A stretch of 24,830 nt of DNA from assembly GCA_014377915.1 (NCBI GenBank), contig JACMOT010000120.1:1-24830 (forward strand), given 5' to 3'. Under the pieces are notes generated by a model that had not been told where the DNA came from, searched no databases, and saw only the letters and a list, made by a program, of their open reading frames with translations. Both the position numbers and the translations under genes were made by a program. Below, piece by piece: positions 22,900 through 24,830 of the stretch (position 1 is its first letter; every line of letters begins with the position of its first letter). This stretch comes from Tardiphaga sp. Lineage in GTDB: Bacteria > Pseudomonadota > Alphaproteobacteria > Rhizobiales > Xanthobacteraceae.

Positions 22900-23331
22900 C
22901 TAATCCTCGATGCCTTCGCGTCCGGTGATGGACATCAGGGTCGCCGTCAACAGTGCGATCAGCCGTTCCTGCCCCGCGCGTTCCGCGAAGACTTCCGCCA
23001 GCGCGAGTGTCAGGGTGCGGCCAGACTTCACCACGCGTCCGCGCGCGATGATACGGTCGCCGGTCGCGGGCGCCAGCAGGTTGATCTTGAATTCCGTGGT
23101 CAGGACGCCGCTGCCGGCGGGCATCAGACTTAGCGCGGCATAGCCGGCGGCGCTGTCGGCAATGGCGCTGACCGCGCCCGCATGAACGAAGCCATGCTGC
23201 TGCGAAACGGCCGGGCCGGGCAGCAGCACGATCTCGACCGCGCCGGGCGCAACGCTGCCGAGCGTCGCCCCCAATGTGGCCATCAGGCCCTGTTTGGCGA
23301 AACTCGCCCGAATGCGTTGTTCTGGATCCAT
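22900..23331 (-). CDS. PaaI-type hotdog thioesterase
   Basis: 143 residues from the ATG at 23331 (a GTG just before it at 23334 is an alternative). The hotdog fold motif HGFVHAGAVSAIADSAAGYAA (about 46-66) corresponds to the HGG-x3-A-x2-D-x-A-x2-A signature of PaaI-like thioesterases, with the Asp that activates water. The later GVLTTEFKINLLAPATGDRIIARGRVVKSGRTLTLALAEVF follows the family pattern. The expected reaction is hydrolysis of acyl-CoA to free acid and CoA; the acyl group is unknown. It lies between the two small paralogs on the same strand. No strong ribosome site is seen. Confidence 0.88.
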   Translation of the reverse strand: MDPEQRIRASFAKQGLMATLGATLGSVAPGAVEIVLLPGPAVSQQHGFVHAGAVSAIADSAAGYAALSLMPAGSGVLTTEFKINLLAPATGDRIIARGRVVKSGRTLTLALAEVFAERAGQERLIALLTATLMSITGREGIED

Positions 23332-23456
23332 CACGCTGGTCTAGGCGCAAAACCGGCGATGGCAAAACGCCGGGCGCCGATCCGGAGCCTTGATGCGGCA
23401 GAGACGTTGGCGATCACCGCGGCACGGAGGCGATGGAGCGAACGGATGTCGCTTCT

Positions 23457-23708
23457 TTAAAGCCGCTTCGCCTGGAAGGTGAACTGATAGATCACCGCGC
23501 CGCTGGCATCGGAAACGTCCAGTCGCCAGTCGAGGTCCGATTCGATTTTGCCATACATCGAGCGGATCAATTCCGCGGAGGTCATGGCGCCCTCCTGCCA
23601 GACCTCCTCGAGGTCATCAAAGGCCAGAGCCTCGGATTCGTGAAGTTGTTCACCATCGATAAATACGCGGAAACTGAAATGGGACTGATGTCTGGAAGAA
23701 CCGTGCAT
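23457..23708 (-). CDS. Small protein, paralog B (DUF6894-related?)
   Basis: 83 residues from the ATG at 23708, which has AGGTGG about eight bases upstream. It matches paralog A along its whole length: FSFRVFIDGEQLHESEALAFDDLEEVWQEGAMTSAELIRSMYGKIESDLDWRLDVSDASGAVIYQFTFQAKRL. The most constant parts are GKIE-DLDWRLDV and the C-terminal F-AKRL. There are no membrane segments or catalytic motifs. The gene carries the same leader as A, so both probably arose by duplication together with control DNA. It is the gene closest to recA and is divergent from it. Confidence 0.75.
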   Translation of the reverse strand: MHGSSRHQSHFSFRVFIDGEQLHESEALAFDDLEEVWQEGAMTSAELIRSMYGKIESDLDWRLDVSDASGAVIYQFTFQAKRL

Positions 23709-23774
23709 TTCTTGCCACCTATTGATCAGGCGGGGGCGCAAGAACCTCCAGTCACCGACAATTGCCGAGATCCA
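23709..23774 (-). promoter_or_regulatory. Conserved leader of paralog B
   Basis: This matches the leader of paralog A (22729-22794), with identical TTGATCAGGCGGGGGCGC at 23722-23739. The reading frame into the gene differs between the copies, so conservation is at DNA level. Between here and the SOS box (23775-23922) I see nothing further. Confidence 0.55.
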
Positions 23775-23922
23775 TTCGATGATCCGGAGACTTTAAGGAT
23801 TCTACTGGTTCCAGCTGTCCAAAATTGACCACTGAGATGAAACGGGCTGCGCGGCTGAATTCGGGCCAGCTTTTCCTTTCGCGAGCCCGTCATTTATGGC
23901 GTAGCGGCGACATTCGACAAAA

Positions 23923-23958
23923 GAACATATTGCGAACATAGAACGAATGGTGTACGGT
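23923..23958 (+). promoter_or_regulatory. recA promoter with alphaproteobacterial SOS box
   Basis: GAAC-N7-GAAC at 23923-23937 is the LexA box form established for alphaproteobacteria. It overlaps a -35-like TTGCGA (23930-23935), followed after exactly 17 bases by TACGGT (23953-23958) as -10. LexA bound there would block RNA polymerase until DNA damage. A third GAAC at 23941 is out of N7 spacing. Confidence 0.88.
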
Positions 23959-24026
23959 ATTTTCAACAGTGCAAACCCGCCGATTGTTTGTCAGTCCTCG
24001 CGAATCCCGTTCATAAGGAGCTAGAT

Positions 24027-24830
<804 letters not shown>

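Overview
The window is a 24.8 kb piece of chromosome from a high-GC alphaproteobacterium, most likely of the Bradyrhizobium/Rhodopseudomonas group. The reasons are the strong GC codon bias, a GAAC-N7-GAAC SOS box in front of recA, a class I Fe-S fumarase, and several small protein families (DUF6894-like, PPGQG-tailed, YAxxCL-type) that I recall mainly from Bradyrhizobium. I see no integrase, transposase, tRNA, rRNA or CRISPR. It reads as ordinary chromosome with a stretch of small accessory genes before recA. All family names come from motif recognition, not from database searches.

Layout. 1-5.6 kb: the 3' part of a Tim44-like membrane protein with a strong terminator, a secreted lectin-fold-like protein, a MHYT-GGDEF-EAL c-di-GMP protein, a glutathione S-transferase and two small proteins, one exported. 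5.7-8.1 kb: fumarase with a DUF429 gene 16 bases downstream. 8.1-9.1 kb: a possible 30-residue membrane peptide and a secreted Ig-like repeat protein. 9.3-12.7 kb: a putative TetR regulon made of a carotenoid-cleavage-type dioxygenase, a small membrane protein joined to it by an ATGA overlap, a separate multi-pass membrane protein, and the divergent TetR gene. Operator-like palindromes occur in both intergenic regions. 12.7-17.6 kb: an exported Cys protein, a SET-domain methyltransferase with a histone-H1-like tail, a membrane protein divergent from an XRE/MmyB-type regulator, a DsbA/FrnE-like oxidoreductase and a CelD-type acetyltransferase.

17.9-20.5 kb: an exported caspase-like protein and a PilZ protein lie between two small exported paralogs that share an EKAY...DPWG motif at the same residue positions. 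20.5-23.7 kb: a run of small minus-strand genes, including two intact DUF6894-like proteins, a third broken by an apparent one-base deletion, and a pair of paralogs of about 84 residues that also share a conserved non-coding leader, with a PaaI-type thioesterase between them. The window ends inside recA, whose promoter carries the SOS box.

The most novel-looking items are the TetR/dioxygenase regulon with a repeated operator/-35 module, the DPWG-motif pair around the caspase gene, the small-protein family expansion with a frameshifted member, and the SET protein with a histone-like tail.
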